64,000 bases of DNA from an uncultured Porphyromonadaceae bacterium (GTDB lineage Bacteria > Bacteroidota > Bacteroidia > Bacteroidales > Muribaculaceae): assembly GCA_902491515.1 (NCBI GenBank), contig CABUIC010000003.1, positions 1 through 64,000 of the forward strand, in the 5' to 3' direction. Both the position numbers and the translations under genes were made by a program. Below the pieces are notes generated by a model. It was not told the DNA's origin, searched no databases, and was given only the letters and a program-made list of their open reading frames with translations. Shown here piece by piece: positions 27,418 to 35,902 of this stretch. Every line of letters starts with the position of its first letter. The first letter of the stretch is position 1.

Positions 27418-29391
27418 ATGATAAAACTTAACAGATTGAGTCAAGTGAAGCCCGCCAGCGTTACCGACATGGATAGCGTTGCCCGCGAGCGTAGCCGTTG
27501 CGATGATATGCGCCGGGCAACTGACGTGTTGCTGCAAGCGCAGAACCTTTACCAGAATATGTGGCGTTTCCGTCAAGAGCGAGAACGCTGCAAGCGTTAT
27601 ACCTACGGCGACCAATGGAGCGACATTGTCTGCGTCAATGGCAAGAAGATGACCGAGGAGGAATATATCAAGAAGCAGGGGCACATACCATTGAAGAATA
27701 ATCTCATTCGCCGTCTTGTGCGAAATGTCATAGGCGTGTATCGCGGTCAGGCGACCGAACCGACCTGTTATGCCCGCGACCGAGACGAACAGAAACTTGC
27801 AGAGACCATGTCAACCGTATTGCAGTACAATATGCAGCTGAACCGAATGACAGAGGTCTATGCCCGCACCATGGAGGAATTTCTTATTTCCGGCATGATT
27901 GTGCACCGCAAGTGGTTTGGCCGCATGAACGACAAGGAAGATTGTTGGACTGAATATGTGCAGCCGAACAATTTCTTTATTGACAACAATATGCGCGACT
28001 TCCGCACATGGGACTGCAGCTGCGTGGGCGAGGTGCATGACGTAAGTTTTGAAGACGTATGCCATGAGTTTGCCAAAAGCCCGTCTGATTACGCCAAACT
28101 CGCGGAGATATACCGCATGGCAAGAGAGAAGAATGCCTTTACCCAATATTGGAAGCAGTTCGGAACGGCATCCGACAGCCCCGAAGTTGATTTCCTTATT
28201 CCGCGCGATGAGAGCCGCTGCCGTGTCATTGAGGTATGGCGCAAGGAAACAAAGCCGCGCTATTGGTGTCATGACTACAACAACGGCGATGTTTTCAAGA
28301 TAGACACTGAAGACTACAACGAGATGGTTGTGGAAGAAAACGCCCGGCGCATCATGCAGGGCGCGTCCATGGGCATACCGCAGGAAGAAGTGCCCCTAAT
28401 CCGCGCCGAGTGGTTTATGGACTCCTATTGGTATTATTACTACCTCACTCCGTTTGGCGACATACTCAGCGAGGGAGAAACGCCCTACGAGCACAAAGGC
28501 CACCCATACGTTTTCAAAGCCTACCCTTTCATAGATGGAGAGGTACATAGTTTTGTGGCTGACGTGATAGACCAGCAGCGATATACCAACCGCCTCATTA
28601 CCCTCTACGATTGGATAATGAAAAGCACGGCCAAGGGTGTGCTTCTTGTGCCGAGCGACTGTATTCCCAAAGGAATGTCGCCCGAAGACTTTGCCGACAC
28701 ATGGAGCAGGCTTGACGGCGTTATCGTCTATACTCCGAGCAAGAGCCGCGAAATACCGAGGCAGGTATCAAGCAACTCAACCAACATCGGTATCAATGAG
28801 CTGCTGAACCTGCAGCTGAAATTCTTTGAAGACATAAGCGGAGTGAACGGCGCATTGCAGGGCAAACCCGGCTACGCAGGTATGAGTGCCGCCCTCTACA
28901 ATCAGCAGACACAGAACGCCACCACCTCACTCCTTGACCTGCTTGACACATTCAGCGAATTCGTGCGCGATGCAGCCTATAAGGATGTTAAGAACATTCA
29001 GCAGTTCTACGACCAGAAGCGCGTCTTCAACATTGCAGGACGCGCTAGCGCACAGGTTGAATACGACCCACGGAAGATACGCGATGTTGAATTTGACCTC
29101 AGCATTGTGCCGAGCACCGCAACTCCGGCGTATCGCGCTATGGCAAACGATTTCCTCATGCAGTTGTATCAGCAGCAAGCAATCTCGCTTGAACAGCTGC
29201 TGCAGGCTGGTAATTTCCCATTTGCGGACGAACTGCTGCAGAGCATACAGTCGCAGAAAGAACAGTTGGAGCAGGGTCAAGTGCCCGAAGGCGTATCGCC
29301 GCAACTGCTGGCACAGGCCCAGCAGGGCGCAAACATGGATGCAGTGAACCAGCTGCACGGCGCGATGCCCGGGCAGCTGCAATCTGCATAA
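27418..29391 (+). CDS. portal protein (head-tail connector)
   Basis: A 657-aa portal protein, the dodecameric ring at the capsid vertex through which DNA is packaged and ejected. The N-terminal helices (RATDVLLQAQNLYQNMWRF, then ERERCKRYTYGDQW) are followed by the clip/wing region with LKNNLIRRLVRNVIGVYRGQ (residues ~95-115). A central beta-rich portion and the helical stem follow (PGYAGMSAALYNQQTQNATT, residues ~480-500). The C-terminus is Gln-rich (QQQAISLEQLLQAG... to the end), typical of long-barrel podovirus portals. Length and motif order match portals of Bacteroidales podoviruses and crAss-like phages. It has its own promoter (P2) and converges tail to tail with the large terminase gene, only 3 nt apart. 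Confidence 0.85.
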   Translation: MIKLNRLSQVKPASVTDMDSVARERSRCDDMRRATDVLLQAQNLYQNMWRFRQERERCKRYTYGDQWSDIVCVNGKKMTEEEYIKKQGHIPLKNNLIRRLVRNVIGVYRGQATEPTCYARDRDEQKLAETMSTVLQYNMQLNRMTEVYARTMEEFLISGMIVHRKWFGRMNDKEDCWTEYVQPNNFFIDNNMRDFRTWDCSCVGEVHDVSFEDVCHEFAKSPSDYAKLAEIYRMAREKNAFTQYWKQFGTASDSPEVDFLIPRDESRCRVIEVWRKETKPRYWCHDYNNGDVFKIDTEDYNEMVVEENARRIMQGASMGIPQEEVPLIRAEWFMDSYWYYYYLTPFGDILSEGETPYEHKGHPYVFKAYPFIDGEVHSFVADVIDQQRYTNRLITLYDWIMKSTAKGVLLVPSDCIPKGMSPEDFADTWSRLDGVIVYTPSKSREIPRQVSSNSTNIGINELLNLQLKFFEDISGVNGALQGKPGYAGMSAALYNQQTQNATTSLLDLLDTFSEFVRDAAYKDVKNIQQFYDQKRVFNIAGRASAQVEYDPRKIRDVEFDLSIVPSTATPAYRAMANDFLMQLYQQQAISLEQLLQAGNFPFADELLQSIQSQKEQLEQGQVPEGVSPQLLAQAQQGANMDAVNQLHGAMPGQLQSA

Positions 29392-29394
29392 ACA

Positions 29395-31518
29395 TCAGAA
29401 TGAAGCCGCCGACACAATTCTCGGCGAATACTTTAGGGAGTTGTCGCAACGTTCCACGACCTGCGGCAACTCCATTTCGTAGAAACAGATGTGCAGACCG
29501 ATTGCGCGTGTCATCAGCAAGTCATCATGCTCTCCCGCTTTCGCGCCGAAAGAGCCATTGGGCTTCTTCTCGTAATTTAGATACTCATCAACACACCGCT
29601 CATCGCGTTCTACATACAGTCCTTCGCGGACGACCTTGACGAGCGTGGATATAATCATGGGTTTCGTAGCAACATTGGTGTGGAAACCATAGCGCACGGG
29701 TAATCCCTGCATGATGGCATCCTCTGACTGCTTGCGGGCATAGAGGTTGGGATAGATGTCCTTAATCTGATTTAGGATTGCATTGGATTGGTCGCCGTCC
29801 ACGTCTCGCTCCCGGTCGTGGGTCTCCAAGGTATTGGACTCAATAACGAGCAGGGAGTTGTCATAGAACGCCGCAATCTGCGCCGCTTTCCACGCCAACA
29901 AGTCCATATCAATATGTCCGTACCACTGCGCCACCACGGCGGGTTTATCTCCGTCCATCATCAACAGACGGTCAAACACAACGATTACAGACCAGTCCGC
30001 AGTATGCGAGCGGCCACCAATATCCACGACAGTCAGATAGCGGTCTGTTACCTCCTCCGTGTCGTTCGGGCTTATCGGGTCGGGCAAGTTCCACACCCAT
30101 AACAAGCCCTGCTTGTCAGATACAAAATGCAGGTCTTTCAGTGCGTCCTCTCCCTCATCGCCGTAGGCAGTAACCTCGCCGATATATCTTGGCGGCTGTT
30201 TGGCGGCTGGCCGTAATTTTTCTACGGCATACTTGTCGAAGATAGCTGCGCCGGAATTGACAAACGCCTCTATATCGTCAGACGGATATTCGGAAGCCAT
30301 AGAGCCGTGATTGCTATATTTGGCACGTTCCTCAACATACCAATGTATGCCCTCCAGCGTTGCACCGATTTCCCACAGCCACCATAAGTATTTGCCGCTT
30401 TCCTCACGGTCGGAGACGGCGGCAGCGTTATCCCGGTTGTTGTATAGGCTTTCGGCAAACTCCACCAACTCCTTCTTGTTGGCGAAAGGTATCTGGTACA
30501 TCTCAATGTCGAACCACGAAACGAAAAGCGGCGTGAACTGCGATTTGATTTTCGGGTCTTTGGCGGCAGAGTATTCACGGTGGAAGAAGTTGCCGACGCC
30601 ATTAGCCGTGCTCTCATAGACAATCATCGTGTACGGACGAAAGAGCACGCCGGAGCACGCCGAGCGCACAATGTCCTCGGGCTTCTTACCGTCTGTTGCT
30701 TTCCAAAGGCCGACCTCCGACAAATGCACCAAAGCGTAGTCGCCGCCACGACAGGAGTCCGGCGACTCGGCAGAACCGATTGATATTGTGGCGTTGCGTT
30801 GTGGCACAAGCTGGGTGAGGCCGGAGCGACCTACGCCAACAAGTTTATCCTCGTTTTCGGCATACACCTCGCCGACCTCATGCAGCATGGATATAGGGTA
30901 AGCATCAATCATGCGCTTAAACATACCCTTGATAGTCTCCGAACCTTTGTTGAAGTTGGAGACAATAAGAGAGTTGAGGCCTGTGCGATGTACAAGCTGA
31001 AGCCATGCCATATAGAGTTGGGACGTAGTAGAGCCGCCCCACTGACGAGCCTTCAGCAGAATTATACGGATAGGCTTACCAGCGAGGCGCATTTCCTCAA
31101 GCATCTCAACAAATCTGCGTTGAGGATATGTGAGACGGAAAAGGCAGTCGGGCTGACCTGGCTCTTTGTTTTTGATATAAACGAATGTCGCCGACCAAAA
31201 CGGGAAGTCATGCAGATTGCGGACGCGAATAAAACGGTCTAACACAGCCTCGCGGTCTTCGGGTTCGGGGTCTTTAACGCCCATGACATTACGCAGCAAA
31301 CCGTCAATGCCCTTTTGCTTGATTAACTCCTTGATGAAATTGTTATCAAGCATCCGCACGGGCAACCACATCTTTTTCAGCGGGAAATCTTCAAGGCAAA
31401 CAAGGATGCGCTCGCCCACAGACCCCTCTCCTGTAATCGGGTTGAAGCGAGAAAACATATTATCGCGGCGACTGTCATTTTCGGCGATTATGTCATAAAT
31501 TACACTTTCCTTTGCCAT
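29395..31518 (-). CDS. terL: terminase large subunit
   Basis: A 707-aa packaging motor ATPase and nuclease. The Walker A-like motif is KARQWGGSTTSQLYMA (residues ~155-170). A Walker B-like acidic motif is in ALVHLSEVGLW (~265), followed by a coupling-type segment VYESTANGVGN. The C-terminal RNase H-like nuclease shows VVDIGGRSHTADWSVIVVFD (~505, first Asp), LLVIESNTLE (~575) and a late acidic patch EHDDLLMTRAIGLH (~670). The ATG at 31518 (MAKESVIYDI) is chosen over the 31557 in-frame start because it matches the usual N-terminus and is not preceded by non-conserved residues. It overlaps the upstream gene by 26 bp, implying translational coupling. Both terminase-side genes run leftward inside an otherwise rightward late region. 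Confidence 0.92.
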   Translation of the reverse strand: MAKESVIYDIIAENDSRRDNMFSRFNPITGEGSVGERILVCLEDFPLKKMWLPVRMLDNNFIKELIKQKGIDGLLRNVMGVKDPEPEDREAVLDRFIRVRNLHDFPFWSATFVYIKNKEPGQPDCLFRLTYPQRRFVEMLEEMRLAGKPIRIILLKARQWGGSTTSQLYMAWLQLVHRTGLNSLIVSNFNKGSETIKGMFKRMIDAYPISMLHEVGEVYAENEDKLVGVGRSGLTQLVPQRNATISIGSAESPDSCRGGDYALVHLSEVGLWKATDGKKPEDIVRSACSGVLFRPYTMIVYESTANGVGNFFHREYSAAKDPKIKSQFTPLFVSWFDIEMYQIPFANKKELVEFAESLYNNRDNAAAVSDREESGKYLWWLWEIGATLEGIHWYVEERAKYSNHGSMASEYPSDDIEAFVNSGAAIFDKYAVEKLRPAAKQPPRYIGEVTAYGDEGEDALKDLHFVSDKQGLLWVWNLPDPISPNDTEEVTDRYLTVVDIGGRSHTADWSVIVVFDRLLMMDGDKPAVVAQWYGHIDMDLLAWKAAQIAAFYDNSLLVIESNTLETHDRERDVDGDQSNAILNQIKDIYPNLYARKQSEDAIMQGLPVRYGFHTNVATKPMIISTLVKVVREGLYVERDERCVDEYLNYEKKPNGSFGAKAGEHDDLLMTRAIGLHICFYEMELPQVVERCDNSLKYSPRIVSAASF

Positions 31519-31924
31519 TTTCGTACCAACCATTGCGGATTTTGAACAGACGTTCAAGAGCGGATGACGGCTCCATGTAGAACTTTGGAGCAGGAGAATT
31601 AACGACCTTTAGCACCAAGGCGCAGAGTGTCCAATCGGGGTGTTGCTCTTTGAGGGCTACGACCCTGCGGTGTATTTCAAGAAACATCTCGCGCTTTGTC
31701 GGGCGCATGGTGTCTAATATGGGTTTACCGCGCATGATGGACGATACCACCGCGGCGGCACGTTCCTCCGAAACCCAGAAGCGCGGAGCGGGAGAATTGA
31801 CAATTTTCTCTCCGATTTCGTTGAGCCGGATGAAGTCGGCAGCATTGACTTGCTCCCGGTATGCCTTTAGCAGTGCGGCATTCCGTTCGCGGGTAAAGGA
31901 GAGTATGCTACCAAACGACTTCAT
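31493..31924 (-). CDS. conserved phage protein directly upstream of terL (possible TerS)
   Basis: A 143-aa basic protein starting MKSFGSILSFTRERNAALL. It carries an internal duplication: IVNSPAPRFWVSEERAAAVV (residues ~37-56) and VVNSPAPKFYMEPSSALERL (~108-127). A helical block (PTKREMFLEIHRRVVALKEQ) separates the copies. The type recurs next to terminase genes in Bacteroidales phages, and its overlap with terL suggests a role in DNA recognition for packaging. The ATG at 31924 is preferred to the upstream in-frame start, which would run into the promoter region. It competes with the 4202-4603 gene for the TerS label; one of the two may have another role. Confidence 0.6.
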   Translation of the reverse strand: MKSFGSILSFTRERNAALLKAYREQVNAADFIRLNEIGEKIVNSPAPRFWVSEERAAAVVSSIMRGKPILDTMRPTKREMFLEIHRRVVALKEQHPDWTLCALVLKVVNSPAPKFYMEPSSALERLFKIRNGWYENGKGKCNL

Positions 31925-31953
31925 TGCATAATGTTTTGAGGTTCTGCCCAATG

Positions 31954-32015
31954 CAAATTTACACAATCTAACTCAAAAGATAAAGATACCGCCCGAAAAT
32001 GGGTGCTTATCTTTG
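31954..32015. promoter_or_regulatory. late promoter P3 (scaffold/capsid operon) and possible divergent terminase promoter
   Basis: On the plus strand TAtcTTTG (32008-32015) is preceded by CTAACTCAAAAGATAAAGA (31968-31986), whose first base is 40 nt before the box. This 19-mer recurs exactly at promoter P4. AAAGATA (31983-31989) and TATCTTT (32008-32014) form a dyad. On the minus strand TAaaTTTG (31961-31954) is a separate -7 candidate for the terminase operon, without a clear upstream element. Confidence 0.7.
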
Positions 32016-32054
32016 CCAATAAAATGTTACACCCAACCCAATATAAAATTCAAC

Positions 32055-32798
32055 ATGGCTGAGGAAAAGCAAGTTAAGAGCAGACGAGACCAATTCGGCG
32101 AGCGTCTGAAAAAGAAATACCCCGACCGAGAGTATGCTGATGACGAGGCGTTATTCGGCCAGATTAATGACGATTATGACGAATACGACAGTCAGCTGGC
32201 TGGCTACAAAGAGCGCGAGAGCAAACTGACCGACATGTTCAATCGTGATGGCCGCAGCGCTCAGTTCATTACCGACATGGCGCAGGGCAAAGACCCGTGG
32301 GTGTCGCTTATCAACCGCATCGGCATTGACGGTGTCAAGGAGATGCTCGATGACCCCTCCAAGATGGACGAGTTTGCCAAGAGCAACAAGGAGTATGTTG
32401 AACGCATGGCCAAGCAGAAAGGACTTGAAGAACAGTGGGAGAAGAACATGAAGGCCACTCTCGCCATGCTTGAACAGAAACAGACCGAACTCGGGCTTAC
32501 TGACGAGCAGATAGACCAAGCAGCCGACCTCGTCAAGGAAATCACCAATGACGCAGTGCTCGGCATCATCAAGCCCGAGACCATTGACATGGTTCTCAAG
32601 GCTATAAATCATGACGCAGACATGGCCACTGCAAGAGAGCAGGGAGAAATCAGCGGCAAGAACACCCGCGCAGAGGCGCAGTTGCGGAAGCCCAGCCGCG
32701 GCGATGGCACTCCCACTCTCGCGGGAGCGAACAATGCCCCGGCTGCTAAAGAGCGCAAACCCATGAACATTTTCGACATGGCTGATGCCGCCAAATAA
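32055..32798 (+). CDS. capsid scaffolding protein
   Basis: A 247-aa, highly charged and helical protein starting MAEEKQVKSRRDQFGERL. It has almost no Cys, a long central coiled-coil region (residues ~60-190) and a basic, Ala-rich C-terminus ending KPMNIFDMADAAK. It lies immediately before the capsid genes and has the composition of podovirus scaffolding proteins, which template procapsid assembly and are then released. The ATG at 32055 (40 nt after the -7 box) is preferred over the 32013 in-frame start, which would fall inside the promoter. The scaffold role is inferred from composition and gene order. Confidence 0.75.
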   Translation: MAEEKQVKSRRDQFGERLKKKYPDREYADDEALFGQINDDYDEYDSQLAGYKERESKLTDMFNRDGRSAQFITDMAQGKDPWVSLINRIGIDGVKEMLDDPSKMDEFAKSNKEYVERMAKQKGLEEQWEKNMKATLAMLEQKQTELGLTDEQIDQAADLVKEITNDAVLGIIKPETIDMVLKAINHDADMATAREQGEISGKNTRAEAQLRKPSRGDGTPTLAGANNAPAAKERKPMNIFDMADAAK

Positions 32799-32800
32799 CC

Positions 32801-32968
32801 ATGAGTATCAAGGTCGAATTTCCACCCGCCACCAAGGCAGTTGAACCTGCCAAGGGCACTGCCGGACTGAGGACGCATCTCGGCGGCGTATGCACCACGG
32901 TGTCCTCGCTCATGGAAGCCGGGAAAGCAACCAACAATCCTAAACTTGTGAAGCAGAGTATAGGCTAA
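32801..32968 (+). CDS. 55-aa micro-gene resembling the capsid N-terminus
   Basis: A short ORF with ATG at 32801, two bases after the scaffold stop, ending at 32968, 38 nt before the capsid start. The product begins MSIKVEFPPATKAVEPAKGT. Its segment GTAGLRTHLGGVCTTVSSLM aligns with GTAGLETHIGGAPTTVSGVQ at residues ~29-48 of the major capsid protein next door. It may be a small capsid-associated or scaffold-interacting protein, or a relic of a partial duplication of the capsid gene. Its tight spacing and clean frame favour a real gene. No family is recognised. Confidence 0.65.
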   Translation: MSIKVEFPPATKAVEPAKGTAGLRTHLGGVCTTVSSLMEAGKATNNPKLVKQSIG

Positions 32969-33006
32969 ACAGCAAATTTATAATTAACAATAAATCCCAA
33001 GACAAC

Positions 33007-34632
33007 ATGGAGACAGTAACAACCACACAGACTCCCAACACGGGCAGTGCCAGCACTCCCGTGGACGTAAAGCCCGCTATGGGAACAGGAACTGCAGGTC
33101 TTGAAACCCACATTGGTGGTGCTCCCACCACGGTTTCGGGTGTGCAGAACGCCAGCGGCGGCATGGGCGAACTGGTATTGCCCGAAGTAGACAAGAGGAT
33201 TTTCATGTTTGAGCGCGACCAGAATGCCCTCATGCAGCTTATGCTGATGGCAAAGCGTGTGAACGTGAAATCCATGGAAGTCAAACACTACGCAATCGAC
33301 CAGGGCACACCCATCGTCACCGTTGCATCCGTCAGCGGCAACAACATCACCCTGGTCAACGCCGACAAGGGGAAAATCCGCGCTTATGACACACTCATGG
33401 TCAAAGGCGTTAAAGGCTACAACTACGTCACGGGCGCGGGCAACGTGAAGACGCGCCGCCCGCTGCAGCTGTTCGTCAAGAGCGTCAACAACGATGACAC
33501 CATCACCTGCGTAGCGACCAACGGCGTCAAGCAGGCAGTGACCGACCAATACGGCAGTCTGCCCACATCGTCCAGCCCCGCCGCCAGCAACACCAACGTA
33601 ATCGCCGCCGGAACGAAGCTCGTCCGCATGGGCAACGCGCTCTACGAGACTCAGAAATGGGTTGACCCGAACACCGTTATCCCCGTGCCCGATGACCTCT
33701 ACCTGCAGAAGCGCGGCATGACAAGCATCGTCTCCAAGTATCTGGCCGACCAGAACATGGAAATCCCCTACGATGAAGCAGTCAAGGCCGAGGCGCAGCT
33801 GCGCGAATTCAAGGCCGCGGGCAACCGCACCCTTCTCATCTCGCAGCAGAACAAGATGCTCGTCCGCTCGTCCATGGGCGATGACCAATGGTCTTACACC
33901 ACCAACGGCGTCCGCTGGCAGGTGAAGCGCGAAATCAAGCACAACGGCGGCTGGACTTTCGAAGACATCATGGCACTCATCAAGACCTACTACGGCGGCG
34001 CAGACAAGCCCAAGAGCGGCATCTTCCTCGTGGGCCAGAACCTCGGTCAGGCACTCCAGCTGATTGATTGGTCGAAGCACCCCGAGGTCAAGATGATGCC
34101 CTACACCAACGAGCGTCTCGGCTGGAAGGTCACCAAACTTTCCTGCCTGTTCGGTGAACTCGAGATTAAACTTGAGGACACCCTTGACGACTGCGGCTAT
34201 CAGAACTCCGGCATCATCATCGGCGAAGACCGTCTCGTCCACTATGTCCGCAAAGGAGAGTCCAACTACACCGAGGACGTTGAGGGCGAAGAGGCAACCC
34301 GCAACGGCGTACTCGTTTCGGACGCTCTCGGTCTCAAAGGCAACTGCCACATCTGGGTTGACGGCGAGAACGATGACAATGACGAGACCGCGCCCAACGC
34401 CGACAAGTTCCTGCTGTGGAGCAGCGCAACCGCTCCTGCAGCTGACGACCTTGAAGACGGCGTGATTTACGTCTTCGCACAGTCGCTCACGCTGACAGTG
34501 ACCGGGAGCGACGGCAAGACTACAGCACAGACCGTGAACGTGGAGAGCGGCGAAGCCTACAAATACTCGGCCACAGCCAACTCCAACGCCGGAGGCTGGA
34601 CGAAATTCTACGGTGCTATTTCCGCAGAGTAA
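33007..34632 (+). CDS. major capsid protein
   Basis: A 541-aa protein. Residues 1-50 are Thr/Gly/Pro-rich and flexible, with GTAGLETHIGG at ~29. A capsid-type segment follows (MGELVLPEVDKRIFMFERDQ, ~residue 54), then beta-rich regions, the GKIRAYDTLMVKGVKGYN stretch and a helical spine region (FEDIMALIKTYYGGADKPKS, ~residue 320). The C-terminal ~80 residues form an acidic beta domain (DDLEDGVIYVFAQSLTLTV) that may be an added surface domain. Position directly after the scaffold and the order portal-terminase-scaffold-capsid support the call. An 11-bp hairpin follows 22 nt after the stop. Confidence 0.82.
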   Translation: METVTTTQTPNTGSASTPVDVKPAMGTGTAGLETHIGGAPTTVSGVQNASGGMGELVLPEVDKRIFMFERDQNALMQLMLMAKRVNVKSMEVKHYAIDQGTPIVTVASVSGNNITLVNADKGKIRAYDTLMVKGVKGYNYVTGAGNVKTRRPLQLFVKSVNNDDTITCVATNGVKQAVTDQYGSLPTSSSPAASNTNVIAAGTKLVRMGNALYETQKWVDPNTVIPVPDDLYLQKRGMTSIVSKYLADQNMEIPYDEAVKAEAQLREFKAAGNRTLLISQQNKMLVRSSMGDDQWSYTTNGVRWQVKREIKHNGGWTFEDIMALIKTYYGGADKPKSGIFLVGQNLGQALQLIDWSKHPEVKMMPYTNERLGWKVTKLSCLFGELEIKLEDTLDDCGYQNSGIIIGEDRLVHYVRKGESNYTEDVEGEEATRNGVLVSDALGLKGNCHIWVDGENDDNDETAPNADKFLLWSSATAPAADDLEDGVIYVFAQSLTLTVTGSDGKTTAQTVNVESGEAYKYSATANSNAGGWTKFYGAISAE

Positions 34633-34654
34633 TATCAACCATTCAACGTAACCG

Positions 34655-34689
34655 CAGGGACGGACGCGAAACATTGCCGTCCGTCCCTG
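34655..34689 (+). terminator. hairpin after the capsid gene (terminator or attenuator)
   Basis: CAGGGACGGAC (34655-34665) and GTCCGTCCCTG (34679-34689) are a perfect 11-bp inverted repeat with a 13-nt loop, followed by TTTCG. The T-run is short, so partial termination that lowers expression downstream of the abundant capsid gene, or mRNA 3'-end protection, is more likely than full termination. Confidence 0.6.
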
Positions 34690-34709
34690 TTTCGTAAAAC
34701 CAAGAAATC

Positions 34710-35255
34710 ATGAAAGTAAAAACATACGGAGTCCCCGAATTAACCGAGTGGCACGGAAAGGTAAAGGCAGGCAACATAGAGGTTGCTGTTTCCTTCACAG
34801 GCGGCACGTCCTCGCCGAGCGGAGCGCAGCCCGCCTATTTTGTCACCAAAGACCCAATCACCCAATTCGTCATAGAGAACTCCAAGGAGTTCCGCAACGG
34901 CTTCATTATCCCGATAATGACGCAGGAAGTGCCGGGGAACCATCCCCGCATGGCAACCCCCAAACCCCGTGCAGCCATCGCCCCCGCGCAGGAAGCGCCA
35001 GCCAAGGACGAACCAGCAGGGAGTGCAGACGAAGGCAACGCCGCCGCAGAGACACCCGCCGCCGGGCTTAAGGAGGTCGAGGTAACGTGTCTGCAGGATG
35101 CGCAGGACTACCTGCAGCAGAACTTCGGCATATCTTCCTACAAAGTCCGCTCCCGCAACGCCGCGCAGAAAGCAGCCGCCGAGCACGGCGTTGTCTTTGT
35201 GGGGAACGGCTTCTCTGCCGCCGAGGAAGACGGCGACAACAACGCAGACGCATAA
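34710..35255 (+). CDS. phage structural protein, unrecognised
   Basis: A 181-aa protein in the capsid-connector interval. Residues 1-75 look folded and beta-rich (MKVKTYGVPELTEWHGKVKA, QFVIENSKEFRNGFIIPIM). Residues 76-115 are a Pro/Ala/Glu linker. The last ~60 residues form a second small domain with LQDAQDYLQQNFGISSYKVR, which resembles a short basic helical DNA- or protein-binding unit. The gene starts 21 nt after the capsid hairpin and is followed 12 nt later by the connector gene. Head-completion or minor capsid function is possible; nothing in the sequence decides. Confidence 0.6.
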   Translation: MKVKTYGVPELTEWHGKVKAGNIEVAVSFTGGTSSPSGAQPAYFVTKDPITQFVIENSKEFRNGFIIPIMTQEVPGNHPRMATPKPRAAIAPAQEAPAKDEPAGSADEGNAAAETPAAGLKEVEVTCLQDAQDYLQQNFGISSYKVRSRNAAQKAAAEHGVVFVGNGFSAAEEDGDNNADA

Positions 35256-35266
35256 ATTCATAAGCC

Positions 35267-35902
35267 ATGATTTACAACATTCACGATGTTATGCGCGATG
35301 TTCGTGTCTGTCTTGACCAGAATATGACGAGCGAACAGCTGTTGCAGGATGATGACGTTGACACTCTTTCCCTTGATGAAATAGTCAAGAGCAAGATAGT
35401 TGAAGCCGTGACCCGTGTGCATACAGACGCACCGACATATCTGCTTGAGAACGGACACGATTTCGGCGATGCTGTATTCTGGGGCGACCAAGAAAGCGGC
35501 TGGGTAATCTTACCCCAAGACTTCATGCGCCTTATCGTCTTTGAAATGAGCGATTGGGAGCAAGCTGTATTCACCGCAATCAGTACAGGCGACCCCGAAT
35601 ATGAAATGCAACGTCAGCGCGTCAAGGCATTGCGCGGTACGGCGCAGAGACCTGTTTGCGCAATCGCCGTGCGCCCCGAAGGCAGAGTGCTGGAGTTCTA
35701 CTCCTGCAAGAGTGAGAACGCCTACACACGCAGGGCGCAGTATCTTCCATATCCCAAAATAGACGAGGATGGCGGCATTGACATCTGTGAACGTTGTTAC
35801 ACGGCGGTGGTGTATGCAGCAGCATCATTAGTATTACTCACATTAGGCGAGTCCGAGAAATCCACGGCACTCTCCGAAGTTTCTAAATCAGCATTACAAT
35901 GA
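35267..35902 (+). CDS. head-tail connector / adaptor protein
   Basis: A 211-aa, mostly helical protein starting MIYNIHDVMRDVRVCLDQNM. It has alternating amphipathic helices (LSLDEIVKSKIVEAVTRVHT) and a beta hairpin region (CAIAVRPEGRVLEFYSCKSE), with a final helix (CYTAVVYAAASLVLLTLGES). This size and pattern, right after the capsid and before the fibre, match podovirus ring or adaptor proteins that attach to the portal. Its stop overlaps the next start (ATGA at 35899). Call by position and fold pattern only. Confidence 0.55.
   Translation: MIYNIHDVMRDVRVCLDQNMTSEQLLQDDDVDTLSLDEIVKSKIVEAVTRVHTDAPTYLLENGHDFGDAVFWGDQESGWVILPQDFMRLIVFEMSDWEQAVFTAISTGDPEYEMQRQRVKALRGTAQRPVCAIAVRPEGRVLEFYSCKSENAYTRRAQYLPYPKIDEDGGIDICERCYTAVVYAAASLVLLTLGESEKSTALSEVSKSALQ

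Noticed and set aside
32965..34674. 569-aa minus-strand ORF opposite the capsid gene
   Set aside because: Mirror frame of the capsid coding sequence with repetitive Val/Gly/Asp composition and no domain; the capsid call on the plus strand is strong.
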